Assembly (NCBI RefSeq): GCF_020073815.1
Contig: NZ_JAIQZJ010000012.1
Span: 124,001 to 188,000, forward strand
Direction: 5' to 3'
DNA length: 64,000 nucleotides
DNA from: Nocardioides mangrovi
GTDB taxonomy: Bacteria > Actinomycetota > Actinomycetes > Propionibacteriales > Nocardioidaceae
Positions 8,077-17,120 of the stretch are shown piece by piece. The notes beneath the pieces are model-generated. The model was not told the origin of the DNA. It made no database searches and saw only the letters and a program-made list of their open reading frames with translations. Made by a program: the position numbers and the translations under genes. Numbering within the stretch: the stretch's first letter is position 1; each line of letters starts with the position of its first letter.

Positions 8077-10353
8077 GTGGATGAGATCGACGAGATCGTC
8101 CAGGAGTTCCTGGTGGAGAGCCACGAGAACCTGGATCAGCTCGACCGCGACCTGGTCGCTCTGGAGCGCGAGCCCGACTCGCGAGAGCTGCTGGCCAGCA
8201 TCTTCCGCACGATCCACACGATCAAGGGCACGAGTGGCTTCCTGGCGTTCAGTCGCCTGGAGTCCGTGACCCACGTCGGCGAGAACCTCCTCGCGCGGCT
8301 GCGGGACGGCAAGTTCCAGATGAACCCGCAGACCACCGACGTCCTGCTCGCGATGGTGGACACCGTCCGCGACCTGCTCGCGACCATCGAGCAGAAGGGC
8401 GCCGAGGGCGACGTCGACGTGAGCCTCGTCGTCGGCCGGATCACCGACATCCTTGAGGGCAGGCCGGTCGAGGAGACCGCGGTCGAGCCCGTCGTCGAGC
8501 CGGTGGCCGAGGTCGTCGCCGAGGCGGTCGCGGAGATCGTCGCGCCGGCTGTCCCCGTGGCCGAGACCCCCGCGCCGGTCGTGCCCGTCGCCGCCCCCGC
8601 TGCACCGGCCGCGCCCGCCGCTCGGGTCGCCGAGGCCGCTGCCGAGCACGAGGAGCAGGGCGTCCGTCGTACCGTCGCCGACTCGTCGGTCCGGGTGGAC
8701 GTCGACCTGCTCGACACCCTCATGCGCCTCGTCGGTGAGCTGGTGCTCACCCGCAACCAGATCGTCCGCCAGGCGGGCGACCAGGACGACGTCGAGCTGC
8801 TGCGCTCCTCCCAGCGCCTCAACCTGATCGCGTCCGAGCTGCAGGAGGGGGTCATGAAGACCCGCATGCAGCCGATCGACAACATCTGGTCCAAGCTGCC
8901 CCGCGTCGTCCGCGACCTCGGTGCCACCTGCGGCAAGCGCGTCTCGCTCGCGATGCACGGCAAGGAGACCGAGCTCGACCGGACCCTGCTCGAGGCCGTC
9001 AAGGACCCGCTGACGCACCTGGTCCGCAACGCCGTCGACCACGGCCTCGAGTCGCCCGAGGACCGGGTGGCGGCGGGCAAGCCGGCCGAGGGCGTCCTCA
9101 CCCTGCGCGCCTACCACGAGGGCGGCCAGGTCGTCGTCGAGGTCAGTGACGACGGTGCCGGCATCGACCCGCAGAAGATCGCCGCGAAGGCGCTCGAGCG
9201 CGGGCTCCGGACCCAGGCCCAGCTCGCCGAGCTGTCGCCGACCGACCTGCTCCAGCTGATCTTCGTGCCGGGCTTCTCCACCGCCGCCGCCGTCACCAAC
9301 GTGTCGGGCCGGGGCGTGGGCATGGACGTCGTGCGCACCAACATCGAGAGCATCGGCGGCACCATCGACGTCGAGTCCGTGCACGGCCGCGGCACCACCT
9401 GCCGGCTGCGCATCCCGCTCACGCTCGCGATCGTCCCCGCCCTCACCGTCGAGTGCGCCGGCGACCGCTACGCGATTCCGCAGGTCAGCCTGCTGGAGCT
9501 CGTCGCCCTCGACGCCGACCGCGCCGAGAACGCCGTCGAGGACGTGAACGGCGCGTCCGTCTACCGCCTGCGCGGTGCCCTGCTCCCGCTGGTGCGCCTG
9601 ACCGACGTCCTCGGCGTCGAGTCCGACCGCTCCGACGGCCACGTGCTGATCGCCGTCCTCCAGGCCGAGGGCAAGCGCTTCGGCCTGGTGATCGACCGCG
9701 TGCTCAGCACCGAGGAGATCGTCGTCAAGCCGCTGGCCTCCCAGCTCAAGGCGCTGGGCACCTACTCCGGCGCGACCATCCTCGGCGACGGCCGCGTCGC
9801 CCTGATCCTGGACGTCCAGGCCCTCGCCCGCCGGGTGCTCAACACCGACTCCCTCGAGGCGAGCATGGACGACATCGAGTCGCAGCACGCCGCCACCGAG
9901 CACCTGCGGATGCTCGTCGCCGGCATCGGCAGCGGCCGTCGGGTCGCGCTGCCGCTCTCGTCGGTCACCCGCCTGGAGAACCTCCCCGGCTCGGTGGTCG
10001 AGCGGATCGGCAACCGCGAGGTCGTGCAGTACCGCGGCGCGATCCTCCCGGTCGTCCGCCTCAACCACTTCCTCGGCGCGATCAGCGACCGGCACGACGA
10101 CGACCTGGTCGTGGTCGTCTACACCGTCGGTGACCGCAGCGCCGCGATCGTGGTGGACGAGATCGTCGACATCGTCGACGAGAACACCTACGTCAACGAG
10201 GAGGTCTCCGACCACGGCGTGCTCGGCTCGACCCTCCTCCGCGACCGGATCGTCGAGGTCCTCGACGTCCGGGCCGCGATCCTCTCGGCCGACCCGACCT
10301 TCTACGCCGCGGCGGAGTTCGCCGTCGGTGCTGAGCTCCAGGAGACGATGTGA
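8077..10353 (+). CDS. cheA: chemotaxis histidine kinase CheA with two CheW-like domains
   Basis: CheA relays receptor signals to CheY and CheB. The 758-residue protein has an N-terminal Hpt domain (about 1-105, phospho-acceptor His47 in HTIKGTSGFL). A long Pro/Ala/Val/Glu-rich linker (about 130-195) stands where a P2 CheY-binding domain would normally sit. Then come the P3 dimerisation helices (VDLLDTLMRLVGELVLTRNQ) and a HATPase domain (HLVRNAVDHGLE, DDGAGID, GRGVGMDVV). Two successive CheW-like domains follow, the second from about residue 610 (LRMLVAGIGSGRRVALPL). Most CheA proteins have one CheW domain, and I find no recognisable P2. GTG 8077 follows a GAGAGGG ribosome site. The stop overlaps the start of cheW. 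Confidence 0.95.
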   Translation: MDEIDEIVQEFLVESHENLDQLDRDLVALEREPDSRELLASIFRTIHTIKGTSGFLAFSRLESVTHVGENLLARLRDGKFQMNPQTTDVLLAMVDTVRDLLATIEQKGAEGDVDVSLVVGRITDILEGRPVEETAVEPVVEPVAEVVAEAVAEIVAPAVPVAETPAPVVPVAAPAAPAAPAARVAEAAAEHEEQGVRRTVADSSVRVDVDLLDTLMRLVGELVLTRNQIVRQAGDQDDVELLRSSQRLNLIASELQEGVMKTRMQPIDNIWSKLPRVVRDLGATCGKRVSLAMHGKETELDRTLLEAVKDPLTHLVRNAVDHGLESPEDRVAAGKPAEGVLTLRAYHEGGQVVVEVSDDGAGIDPQKIAAKALERGLRTQAQLAELSPTDLLQLIFVPGFSTAAAVTNVSGRGVGMDVVRTNIESIGGTIDVESVHGRGTTCRLRIPLTLAIVPALTVECAGDRYAIPQVSLLELVALDADRAENAVEDVNGASVYRLRGALLPLVRLTDVLGVESDRSDGHVLIAVLQAEGKRFGLVIDRVLSTEEIVVKPLASQLKALGTYSGATILGDGRVALILDVQALARRVLNTDSLEASMDDIESQHAATEHLRMLVAGIGSGRRVALPLSSVTRLENLPGSVVERIGNREVVQYRGAILPVVRLNHFLGAISDRHDDDLVVVVYTVGDRSAAIVVDEIVDIVDENTYVNEEVSDHGVLGSTLLRDRIVEVLDVRAAILSADPTFYAAAEFAVGAELQETM

Positions 10354-10769
10354 GCACCCGCCTGGTCACCTTCACCCTCGAGGGGCGCCTGTACGGCGTC
10401 GACGTCACCGCCGTGCAGGAGGTGCTGCGGGGTCAGCCCCGCACCCGCATCCCGCTCGCGCCGGAGAGCGTCTCGGGCCTGATCAACCTGCGCGGCCAGG
10501 TGCTCAGCGCGATCGAGCTGCGGGCCCAGCTGGGCCTGGCCGACCGCGACGTCGAGCAGGAGCCGATGCTGGTGGTCGTCCGGGTCGCCGACGAGCCGAC
10601 CGCGCTGCTGGTCGACTCGATCGGGGCCGTCGTCGACGTCGACGAGGAGCAGTTCGAGCTCCCGCCGGACACGTTGACCGGCCCGTCCCGCGAGCTGGTC
10701 CGCGGCGCCTACAAGCTCGACGAGGGCCTGCTGCTCGCCCTCGACGTCGAGCGCGCCGCCGCGGCCTGA
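10350..10769 (+). CDS. cheW: chemotaxis coupling protein CheW
   Basis: CheW links methyl-accepting receptors to CheA. The 139 residues form a single CheW domain: RLYGVDVTAVQEVLRG near the start, the conserved GLINLRGQVLSAIELR, and a late VDSIGAVVDVDEEQ segment. Length is normal. Its GTG overlaps the TGA of cheA by four bases, so the two are made together. The duplicated CheW module at the end of CheA could compete with or add to this protein in receptor arrays. Confidence 0.93.
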   Translation: MSTRLVTFTLEGRLYGVDVTAVQEVLRGQPRTRIPLAPESVSGLINLRGQVLSAIELRAQLGLADRDVEQEPMLVVVRVADEPTALLVDSIGAVVDVDEEQFELPPDTLTGPSRELVRGAYKLDEGLLLALDVERAAAA

Positions 10770-10785
10770 CCCGCTGACCCCCTGA

Positions 10786-10814
10786 CTCGAACCTCCCCGC
10801 CGGGAGGCCGATCC
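10786..10814 (+). promoter_or_regulatory. possible FliA-like promoter of first mcp
   Basis: CTC at 10786-10788 is followed by 18 bases and then GCCGATCC at 10807-10814. The spacer is one base longer than in the cheA, cheB and third-mcp sites, so this is the weakest of the four. Confidence 0.4.
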
Positions 10815-10822
10815 GAAGGCTG

Positions 10823-12415
10823 ATGATGAAGAAGCCCCATCTGAACCTGTCCGTCTCCCGCCGGCTCCAGCTCATCTCGGCGATCAGCGCGCTCACGATG
10901 ATCGTCCTGGGCGCGGTCGCGATCAACGGCATCACGACGCTGAAGAGCTCGTCCGACCAGCAGAACCAGCTCGGCACCGCCGCGGGGATGATCCAGTCGG
11001 TCGGGGTCGCCGCGCAGCAGCTGTCCTCGGACGCCTACCTGTCCGTCAGCCTGCCCGACGCGTCGGTCGCGGCGACGAAGTTCGAGAAGGACGCCGCCGT
11101 GCTGGAGAGCACGATGAAGGGTCTGGAGAGCATCGACTTCACCAGCACGAAGATGAACGTCTCCCAGGAGGACTCGCAGCAGTTCCAGGCCGCCTTCACG
11201 ACCTACGTCAAGTCGCTCTCGACCTTCATCCAGGGCGCGGTCGCCAACCAGGACAGCGCTCGTGCCAACGTCAGCGGCATCCAGCAGCTCTCCGAGCAGC
11301 TCAACGAGACCGTCGCCTCGGCGTACCAGAGCGTCCTCGCCGCCACCAACGCCTACTCCGTCGACCAGGAGAGCACCAAGAACCGCGTGCTCTGGACGAC
11401 GATCGTCGCCGGCCTGCTGGGCCTGGTGCTGATGGTCACCCTGTCGACCCTCATCGGTCGCTCGATCGTCCGCCCGCTGCGCCGCAGCGTCGCGGTGCTC
11501 AGCGGCTTCGCGGAGGGCGACCTGTCGCAGCGCGCCGAGGAGGTCTCCACCGCTGAGCTCGGAGACCTCGAGCGTGCGCTCAACCAGTCGATCGAGTCGG
11601 TCTCCGACATCGTCACCTCGGTCCAGGAGTCCGCTGACGCCGTGGCCGCCGCCTCGGAGGAGCTCTCGGCGTCCTCGCAGCAGATCGCGGCGGGTGCCGA
11701 GGAGACCTCGGTCCAGGCCGGTGTCGTGTCCGGCGCCGCCGACGAGGTCTCCCGCAACGTGCACACCGTGGCGGCCGGCGCCGAGCAGATGGGCGCGTCG
11801 ATCCGCGAGATCGCGAGCTCTGCCAACGACGCCGCCCGCGTCGCCTCGCAGGCCGTGGGCATCGTCGAGACCACGAACGAGTCGGTGGCCAAGCTGGGCG
11901 CCTCCAGCCAGGAGATCGGCAACGTGGTCAAGGTGATCACCTCGATCGCCGAGCAGACCAACCTGCTCGCGCTGAACGCGACCATCGAGGCCGCTCGGGC
12001 CGGCGAGGCCGGCAAGGGCTTCGCGGTCGTGGCCAACGAGGTCAAAGAGCTGGCCCAGGAGACCGCCCGCGCGACCGAGGACATCGCCCGCCGGGTCGAG
12101 GCCATCCAGAACGACACCACCGGAGCGGTCGACGCGATCGGCGAGATCGCGACGATCATCACGACGATCAACGACTACCAGCTGACCATCGCCTCGGCGG
12201 TGGAGGAGCAGACCGCGACCACCAACGAGATGTCGCGCAACGTCGCCGAGGCCTCGACGGGCTCGGGCGAGATCGCGCAGAACATCTCGGGCGTCGCGAC
12301 CGCGGCGGACGGCACCACCCAGGCCGTCAACCAGACCCTCACCGCCATCGGTGAGCTGGCTCGGATGGCGGCCTCGCTCCGCACCGAGATCTCGCGGTTC
12401 CACTCCGACCGCTGA
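10823..12415 (+). CDS. methyl-accepting chemotaxis protein
   Basis: The 530-residue receptor has a first membrane helix (about residues 15-38), an extracytoplasmic helical sensor of about 150 residues, a second membrane helix (about 190-215) and a HAMP domain. A long signalling coiled coil follows with the conserved hairpin tip (EQTNLLALNATIEAARAGE). No CheR-tethering pentapeptide is visible at the C-terminus. Tandem ATGs at 10823 and 10826 compete; GAAGG lies six bases before the second, so 10826 may be the true start. The signalling half is nearly identical to that of the next gene, with 71 identical bases at 11975-12045 and 13709-13779. The sensor domain is different and its ligand is unknown. 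Confidence 0.93.
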   Translation: MMKKPHLNLSVSRRLQLISAISALTMIVLGAVAINGITTLKSSSDQQNQLGTAAGMIQSVGVAAQQLSSDAYLSVSLPDASVAATKFEKDAAVLESTMKGLESIDFTSTKMNVSQEDSQQFQAAFTTYVKSLSTFIQGAVANQDSARANVSGIQQLSEQLNETVASAYQSVLAATNAYSVDQESTKNRVLWTTIVAGLLGLVLMVTLSTLIGRSIVRPLRRSVAVLSGFAEGDLSQRAEEVSTAELGDLERALNQSIESVSDIVTSVQESADAVAAASEELSASSQQIAAGAEETSVQAGVVSGAADEVSRNVHTVAAGAEQMGASIREIASSANDAARVASQAVGIVETTNESVAKLGASSQEIGNVVKVITSIAEQTNLLALNATIEAARAGEAGKGFAVVANEVKELAQETARATEDIARRVEAIQNDTTGAVDAIGEIATIITTINDYQLTIASAVEEQTATTNEMSRNVAEASTGSGEIAQNISGVATAADGTTQAVNQTLTAIGELARMAASLRTEISRFHSDR

Positions 12416-12457
12416 CCGCGGTCACCTGCTCCTCCCTCGCTCTCGGAAAGGCATCCT

Positions 12458-14155
12458 GTGTCTGAGTCTGCTCCTGCCCACGACTCCACCCCGACCACCG
12501 GCACCACCGGCACCACCGATGACGCGTTCGTCGGCACCAAGGCCTCCGGCCACGTCCTGATCCGCTGGTTCCGCGACACCAACGTGCGCCCGAAGATCCT
12601 GGCGTCCGTCGTGGTCACCGCGGCCGTCGCGGTCGCGGTCGGGGTGCTCGGCATCCATGCCATGAGCACCTCGGTCGACCGCGCCGAGGGTCTGTACGAC
12701 CAGAACGTCCAGGGTGTCTCCTACGTCGCGAACATGGAGCGGTCGGTCGCGGACATGCGCCTGGACGCGCGCAACGCGATCCTGGCGCTGCAGGAGAACG
12801 ACAAGAAGCAGGCGGGCGAGCAGTTCGACGCCGACCGGGCCGCCTTCGACAAGGCCGCGGCCGCGTACGCCGCGCTGGGGTCGCGACAGGCGCAGGCGAC
12901 CCAGGACCTCACGGCAGCGGTCGACTCCTACGCGGACCTGCAGCACGACATCCTGATGCCGCTCGCGCTGAAGGGCGAGACCGCCTGGTGGTGGGTGAAG
13001 AACACCACCACCGGCACCCCGATCATCGACCAGCTGACCGACCAGCTCGACTCGCTCACGGCGGTCGAGGGGGCCTCCGCCAAGCAGGCCGTCGCCGACG
13101 TGCGCGGCGCGCACCGGACCAACCTGTTGACCGCGATCATCCTGCTGGCCGTCGGCATCAGCCTGGCCCTGCTGCTCGGCTGGCTCGTCGCCGCGGCCAC
13201 CGCCCGCCGGGTCGCCCGGGTCCGGGAGGTCGCCGAGGCGCTGGCCGAGGGTGACCTCACGGTACGCGCGGACCTCGACTCCGCCGACGACGTCGGCGTC
13301 ATGGGCGCTGCCCTCGACGCCGCGACGACGCGGCTGAACGACCTGATCCTCTCCGTCGCCGCGTCCGCGGACTCGGTGGCCGCCGCCTCGGTGCAGCTGT
13401 CGGCCTCGTCGCAGCAGATCGCCGCCGGCGCCGAGGAGACCTCGGCCCAGGCCGGCGTCGTGTCCGGCGCCGCCGACGAGGTGTCCCGCAACGTCTCGAC
13501 CGTCGCCGCCGGCGCGGAGGAGATGGGTGCCTCGATCCGCGAGATCGCGAGCTCCGCCAACGACGCCGCCCGGGTCGCCTCCCAGGCGGTCGGGATCGTC
13601 GAGACCACCAACGAGCAGGTCGCCAAGCTGGGCGCGTCGAGCCAGGAGATCGGCAACGTGGTCAAGACGATCACCTCGATCGCCGGGCAGACCAACCTGC
13701 TCGCCCTCAACGCGACCATCGAGGCCGCTCGGGCCGGCGAGGCCGGCAAGGGCTTCGCGGTCGTGGCCAACGAGGTCAAGGAGCTCGCGGGGGAGACCGC
13801 GCGAGCCACCGAGGACATCGCCCGCCGGGTCGAGGCCATCCAGAGCGACACCAGCGGCGCGGTCGAGGCCATCGCGCAGATCGCCACGATCATCACGACG
13901 ATCAACGACTACCAGCTGACCATCGCCTCGGCCGTGGAGGAGCAGACCGCCACGACCAACGAGATGTCGCGCAACGTCGCTGAGGCCTCGACCGGCTCGG
14001 GCGAGATCGCCCAGAACATCGACGGCGTGTCGGCCGCGGCGCGGTCGACGACCCAGGCGCTCGGCCAGTCGCGGTCCGCGATCGAGGAGCTGGCCCGGAT
14101 GTCGTCGGAGCTGCGCGATTCGGTGGGGTTCTTCAAGGCTTCTGCAAGGGACTGA
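12458..14155 (+). CDS. methyl-accepting chemotaxis protein
   Basis: The 565-residue receptor has an N-terminal Ser/Thr-rich cytosolic tail of about 45 residues, a membrane helix (about 48-70), a helical four-helix-bundle-like sensor to about residue 220, a second membrane helix (LLTAIILLAVGISLALLLGW), HAMP and the conserved MCP signalling domain. GTG 12458 is preceded by GGAAAGG. It follows the first mcp by 42 bases with no FliA-like site between, so it is probably in the same transcript. Compared with its neighbour, the sensor is unrelated while the signalling domain is almost the same, which fits duplication followed by sensor replacement or gene conversion. Confidence 0.93.
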   Translation: MSESAPAHDSTPTTGTTGTTDDAFVGTKASGHVLIRWFRDTNVRPKILASVVVTAAVAVAVGVLGIHAMSTSVDRAEGLYDQNVQGVSYVANMERSVADMRLDARNAILALQENDKKQAGEQFDADRAAFDKAAAAYAALGSRQAQATQDLTAAVDSYADLQHDILMPLALKGETAWWWVKNTTTGTPIIDQLTDQLDSLTAVEGASAKQAVADVRGAHRTNLLTAIILLAVGISLALLLGWLVAAATARRVARVREVAEALAEGDLTVRADLDSADDVGVMGAALDAATTRLNDLILSVAASADSVAAASVQLSASSQQIAAGAEETSAQAGVVSGAADEVSRNVSTVAAGAEEMGASIREIASSANDAARVASQAVGIVETTNEQVAKLGASSQEIGNVVKTITSIAGQTNLLALNATIEAARAGEAGKGFAVVANEVKELAGETARATEDIARRVEAIQSDTSGAVEAIAQIATIITTINDYQLTIASAVEEQTATTNEMSRNVAEASTGSGEIAQNIDGVSAAARSTTQALGQSRSAIEELARMSSELRDSVGFFKASARD

Positions 14156-14176
14156 GCCGTTCGCCGGCCACGGGGC

Positions 14177-14189
14177 TACGATCACGCTC
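14177..14189 (+). promoter_or_regulatory. -10 element of leaderless gene
   Basis: TACGAT at 14177-14182 is followed by exactly seven bases and then GTG 14190. This fits a leaderless transcript for the unknown chemotaxis-cluster gene, separate from the FliA-like promoters around it. Confidence 0.45.
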
Positions 14190-15092
14190 GTGGCGTACTC
14201 CGTGGTCGGCGGTCCAGCTCTCGGGTTCGACCTCGCGCGTCTCCCCGGGGGACGCCAGGTCGCCGGCGTGGTGCGGGTCGCCCTCGCGGCCGGTCCCGAG
14301 GAGCTCGAGCAGCTCGCCGAGTGCCATCCCGGCCCCGGGCTGCGCGAGGAGTGGCGGCGCGCGTGCGCCCCGCTCACCGAGACCCCTGCGATGACCACCG
14401 CGCTGCCCCTCGCGGGCGCCGCCCTCGAGGAGGCCGCCGCCGGCGAGACGGCCCTGCTGCGCCGCCTCGAGACCAGCCTCCTCGGTGACGTGCACCTGCT
14501 CGACCGGCTGCTGCGGCGCGACGTCCTCGACTGGACCTGGCTGCACGGCGACACGCTGGCCGTCCAGGACCCGATCGCCTCCCTCGCCGCCGACGTCCTC
14601 GCCGACGCGGCCGCGAGCGCCTACCTGCGGGACCGGCTCCCCGGCGACCTGCGCCGGGCGATGGCCGCGCCGTACCTCCGCGCCGGGCTGCCGCTCCGCG
14701 ACCTCGACGGTGCGACCGTCGGCATCCCCGAGGTCGACCAGCGGCTCCAGGTCTTCGCGAGCGCCGACCACGACGTGCGCGAGCAGTGGCGGCGTGCCGT
14801 CGACGAGCTGCGCATCCACACCGCCGCGTGGGCGCCCGCGATGCACCAGGCCACCTGGGCGCTGTCGATGTCGGAGCGTCTCCGGCTGGCCTGCGACGCG
14901 CAGCTCGCCGCCGTTATCGCCTTCGACCGGGGCGGCTTCACCGCCCGGGACGCGGCGTACGGCGTCTGGAACGCCTGGGCCGGCGTCGTCCAGGCGAGCA
15001 CGGTCGGCGACCTGCTCGGCAGCGGCGACGCGGACGTGCTGCTGCGCCCCTGGAACGCCGTCCACGGGGCGCCGGACCAGACCGGCTGCTGA
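14190..15092 (+). CDS. unknown protein within chemotaxis cluster
   Basis: I do not recognise this 300-residue protein. It is soluble in appearance, rich in Ala, Leu, Arg and Asp, and mostly helical. Trp-containing segments include LDWTWLHGD (about residues 113-121), TAAWAPAMHQATWALSMSER and AYGVWNAWAGVV. It has no signal peptide, membrane helix or receiver-like acidic pocket. It lies between the second mcp and cheB, same strand, 34 bases after the mcp stop, and seems to have its own -10 element with a leaderless GTG. The position suggests a link to chemotaxis or motility, for example as an accessory coupling or methylation factor; that is inference from place only. Confidence 0.75.
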   Translation: MAYSVVGGPALGFDLARLPGGRQVAGVVRVALAAGPEELEQLAECHPGPGLREEWRRACAPLTETPAMTTALPLAGAALEEAAAGETALLRRLETSLLGDVHLLDRLLRRDVLDWTWLHGDTLAVQDPIASLAADVLADAAASAYLRDRLPGDLRRAMAAPYLRAGLPLRDLDGATVGIPEVDQRLQVFASADHDVREQWRRAVDELRIHTAAWAPAMHQATWALSMSERLRLACDAQLAAVIAFDRGGFTARDAAYGVWNAWAGVVQASTVGDLLGSGDADVLLRPWNAVHGAPDQTGC

Positions 15093-15119
15093 TCTCTCCT
15101 TCTCTTCACCTCCCGGACT

Positions 15120-15147
15120 CTCAAGTCCTCTCGGCCACGGCCGATGG
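15120..15147 (+). promoter_or_regulatory. FliA (sigma-28)-like promoter of cheB operon
   Basis: CTCAA at 15120-15124 is followed by 15 bases and then GCCGATGG at 15140-15147. The spacing matches the cheA site. It lies 45 bases before the cheB ATG. Confidence 0.7.
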
Positions 15148-15192
15148 GTAGGGCACCTCGCCAGAGAGGCGAGGGACGAGAGGTGGACGCTG

Positions 15193-16284
15193 ATGGCCCC
15201 GATCCGGGTGCTGGTCGTCGACGACTCGGTCGTGATCCGCAAGCTGGTCTCCGACCTGCTCGCCGAGGATCCCGACATCGAGGTCGTCGGCACCGCGGTC
15301 AACGGCCGCGCCGGTCTGCAGAAGATCGCGCTGCTGCGACCCGACCTCGTGACGATGGACGTCGAGATGCCCGAGCTCAACGGCATCGAGACCGTCCGGG
15401 CGTTGCGGGAGTCCGGCAGTCGCGTGCCGGTCATCATGTTCAGCACGCTCACCGAGCGTGGCGCCGTCGCCACCCTCGACGCGCTGGCCGCCGGTGCCTC
15501 CGACTACGTGCCGAAGCCGGCGAACGTCGGCAGTGTCGCCCGCTCCATGGAGCAGGTGCGCGAGGCGCTCATCCCGCGGATCAAGTCGCTGGTCCCGCGC
15601 GCCGGCTCCGGGCTGCCCGGCCGGCCGGTGGTCAAGCCGGCCCCGCCGGTGCTGCGCACCCCGAGCGCGCCGCCGCGCGGTGGCTACCGGCTCGTGGTGA
15701 TCGGCTCCTCGACCGGTGGACCCGAGGCGCTGAGCACGCTGCTCGCCACGCTCCCGCCGCTCCCGGTGCCGGTCGCCATCGTCCAGCACATGCCCCCGCT
15801 CTTCACCCGCCAGCTCGCCGCCCGGCTCGACCGCCAGCTCCAGGTCGAGGTCACCGAGGCCGAGCACGGCCAGCACCTGCGTCCCGGGACGATCTGCATC
15901 GCCCCCGGCGACCACCACCTCGAGGTCGCCGCCGACGCGTCCGGCCTCGTCGCCCGGCTGACCCAGGGTCCGCCGGAGAACTACTGCCGCCCCGCCGTCG
16001 ACGTGCTCTTCCGCACCGCCGCAGCTACCGTCGACGGCTCCGTCCTCGGCGTCGTCCTCACGGGCATGGGCTCCGACGGGGCCAAGGGCTCGCGAGAGAT
16101 CGTCGACCGCGGCGGCAGCGTCATCGCCCAGGACCAGGCGACCTCGGTCGTCTGGGGCATGCCGGGCGCCGTAGCCAGTGCGGGCCTCGCCGAGCGGGTG
16201 CTCCCGCTCCGCGACATCGCAGCAGAGATCGCCAACCGTTTCGCCAGCATCCCGCTGGTCGCGTCCCGGGGGGGTCGTTCGTGA
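15193..16284 (+). CDS. cheB: chemotaxis response regulator/methylesterase CheB
   Basis: CheB removes methyl groups from, or deamidates, chemoreceptors. I start at ATG 15193, after a GAGAGGTGG ribosome site, which gives 363 residues, the normal length. The receiver domain occupies residues 4-120 (VVDDS, phospho-acceptor Asp56 in TMDVEMP). A linker near 135-165 leads to the methylesterase domain with the catalytic serine in IGSSTGGPEAL, the histidine in IVQHMPPLF and the aspartate in TGMGSDGAKG. All three catalytic positions are present. The stop overlaps the cheR start by four bases. Confidence 0.95.
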   Translation: MAPIRVLVVDDSVVIRKLVSDLLAEDPDIEVVGTAVNGRAGLQKIALLRPDLVTMDVEMPELNGIETVRALRESGSRVPVIMFSTLTERGAVATLDALAAGASDYVPKPANVGSVARSMEQVREALIPRIKSLVPRAGSGLPGRPVVKPAPPVLRTPSAPPRGGYRLVVIGSSTGGPEALSTLLATLPPLPVPVAIVQHMPPLFTRQLAARLDRQLQVEVTEAEHGQHLRPGTICIAPGDHHLEVAADASGLVARLTQGPPENYCRPAVDVLFRTAAATVDGSVLGVVLTGMGSDGAKGSREIVDRGGSVIAQDQATSVVWGMPGAVASAGLAERVLPLRDIAAEIANRFASIPLVASRGGRS

Positions 16285-17120
16285 CCATCAGTCCACAGGC
16301 ATTCACCTTCGTCCGGGAGCTGGTGCGCGCCGAGAGCGCCATCGTGCTCGAGCCGGGCAAGGAGTACCTCGTCGAGTCGCGCCTCGTGCCGCTCGCCCGC
16401 GAGGCCGGTCATCCGGACGTCGACGCGTACGTCGCCGACCTCTCGACCCGGCGCTCGCAGGCGGCGCTCATGAAGGTCGTCGAGGCGCTCACCACCAACG
16501 AGACGTCGTGGTTCCGCGACAGCGACCCGTACACGACCCTCCGCAAGGAGGTGCTGCCCCTGCTGGCGAAGACGCGCCCCAACCGCGAGCTGCGCGTGTG
16601 GGCGGCCGCGTGCTCGAGCGGGCAGGAGCCGTACAGCATCGTGATGACGGCGCTGGACACCCCGGAGCTCGCCGGGTGGAAGACCGACGTCATCGCGACC
16701 GACCTCTCCGAGGAGATGCTCGAGCGCGGCCGTCGCGGCGAGTACTCGCAGCTCGAGGTCAACCGCGGCATGCCGGCCACCACCTTGGTGCGGCATTTCG
16801 AGCGAAGTGGCCTCAACTGGCGGATCAACCAGTCGATCAAGGACCGTGTGCAGTTCCGTCAGCTGAACCTCACCCGTCCCTTCCCCCCGATGGGGAAGTT
16901 CGACGTGGTGTTCCTGCGCAACGTGCTCATCTACTTCGACCTGCCGACGAAGCAGGACATCTTGCGCAGGGTCCGCCAGGTGATGGCACCCGACGGTCAC
17001 CTCTTCCTGGGGGCGGCCGAGATGACCATGGGCGTCGACGACGCCTGGGAACGAGTCCCGGCCGGAAGATCTTCGGTGTATCGGATCAGAGAGGAACAGC
17101 GCACATGCGTGCCTTGGTAG
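16281..17120 (+). CDS. cheR: chemotaxis protein methyltransferase CheR
   Basis: CheR methylates receptor glutamates with S-adenosylmethionine. The protein is 279 residues from GTG 16281, which overlaps the cheB stop. The N-terminal helical domain carries TTNETSWFRD. The SAM-binding domain has WAAACSSGQEPYSI, the acidic IATDLSEEML and VVFLRNVLIYFD, all typical of the family. There is no pentapeptide-binding insertion problem visible and no TPR extension. The C-terminus overlaps the next cheY by 16 bases. Confidence 0.95.
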   Translation: MTISPQAFTFVRELVRAESAIVLEPGKEYLVESRLVPLAREAGHPDVDAYVADLSTRRSQAALMKVVEALTTNETSWFRDSDPYTTLRKEVLPLLAKTRPNRELRVWAAACSSGQEPYSIVMTALDTPELAGWKTDVIATDLSEEMLERGRRGEYSQLEVNRGMPATTLVRHFERSGLNWRINQSIKDRVQFRQLNLTRPFPPMGKFDVVFLRNVLIYFDLPTKQDILRRVRQVMAPDGHLFLGAAEMTMGVDDAWERVPAGRSSVYRIREEQRTCVPW

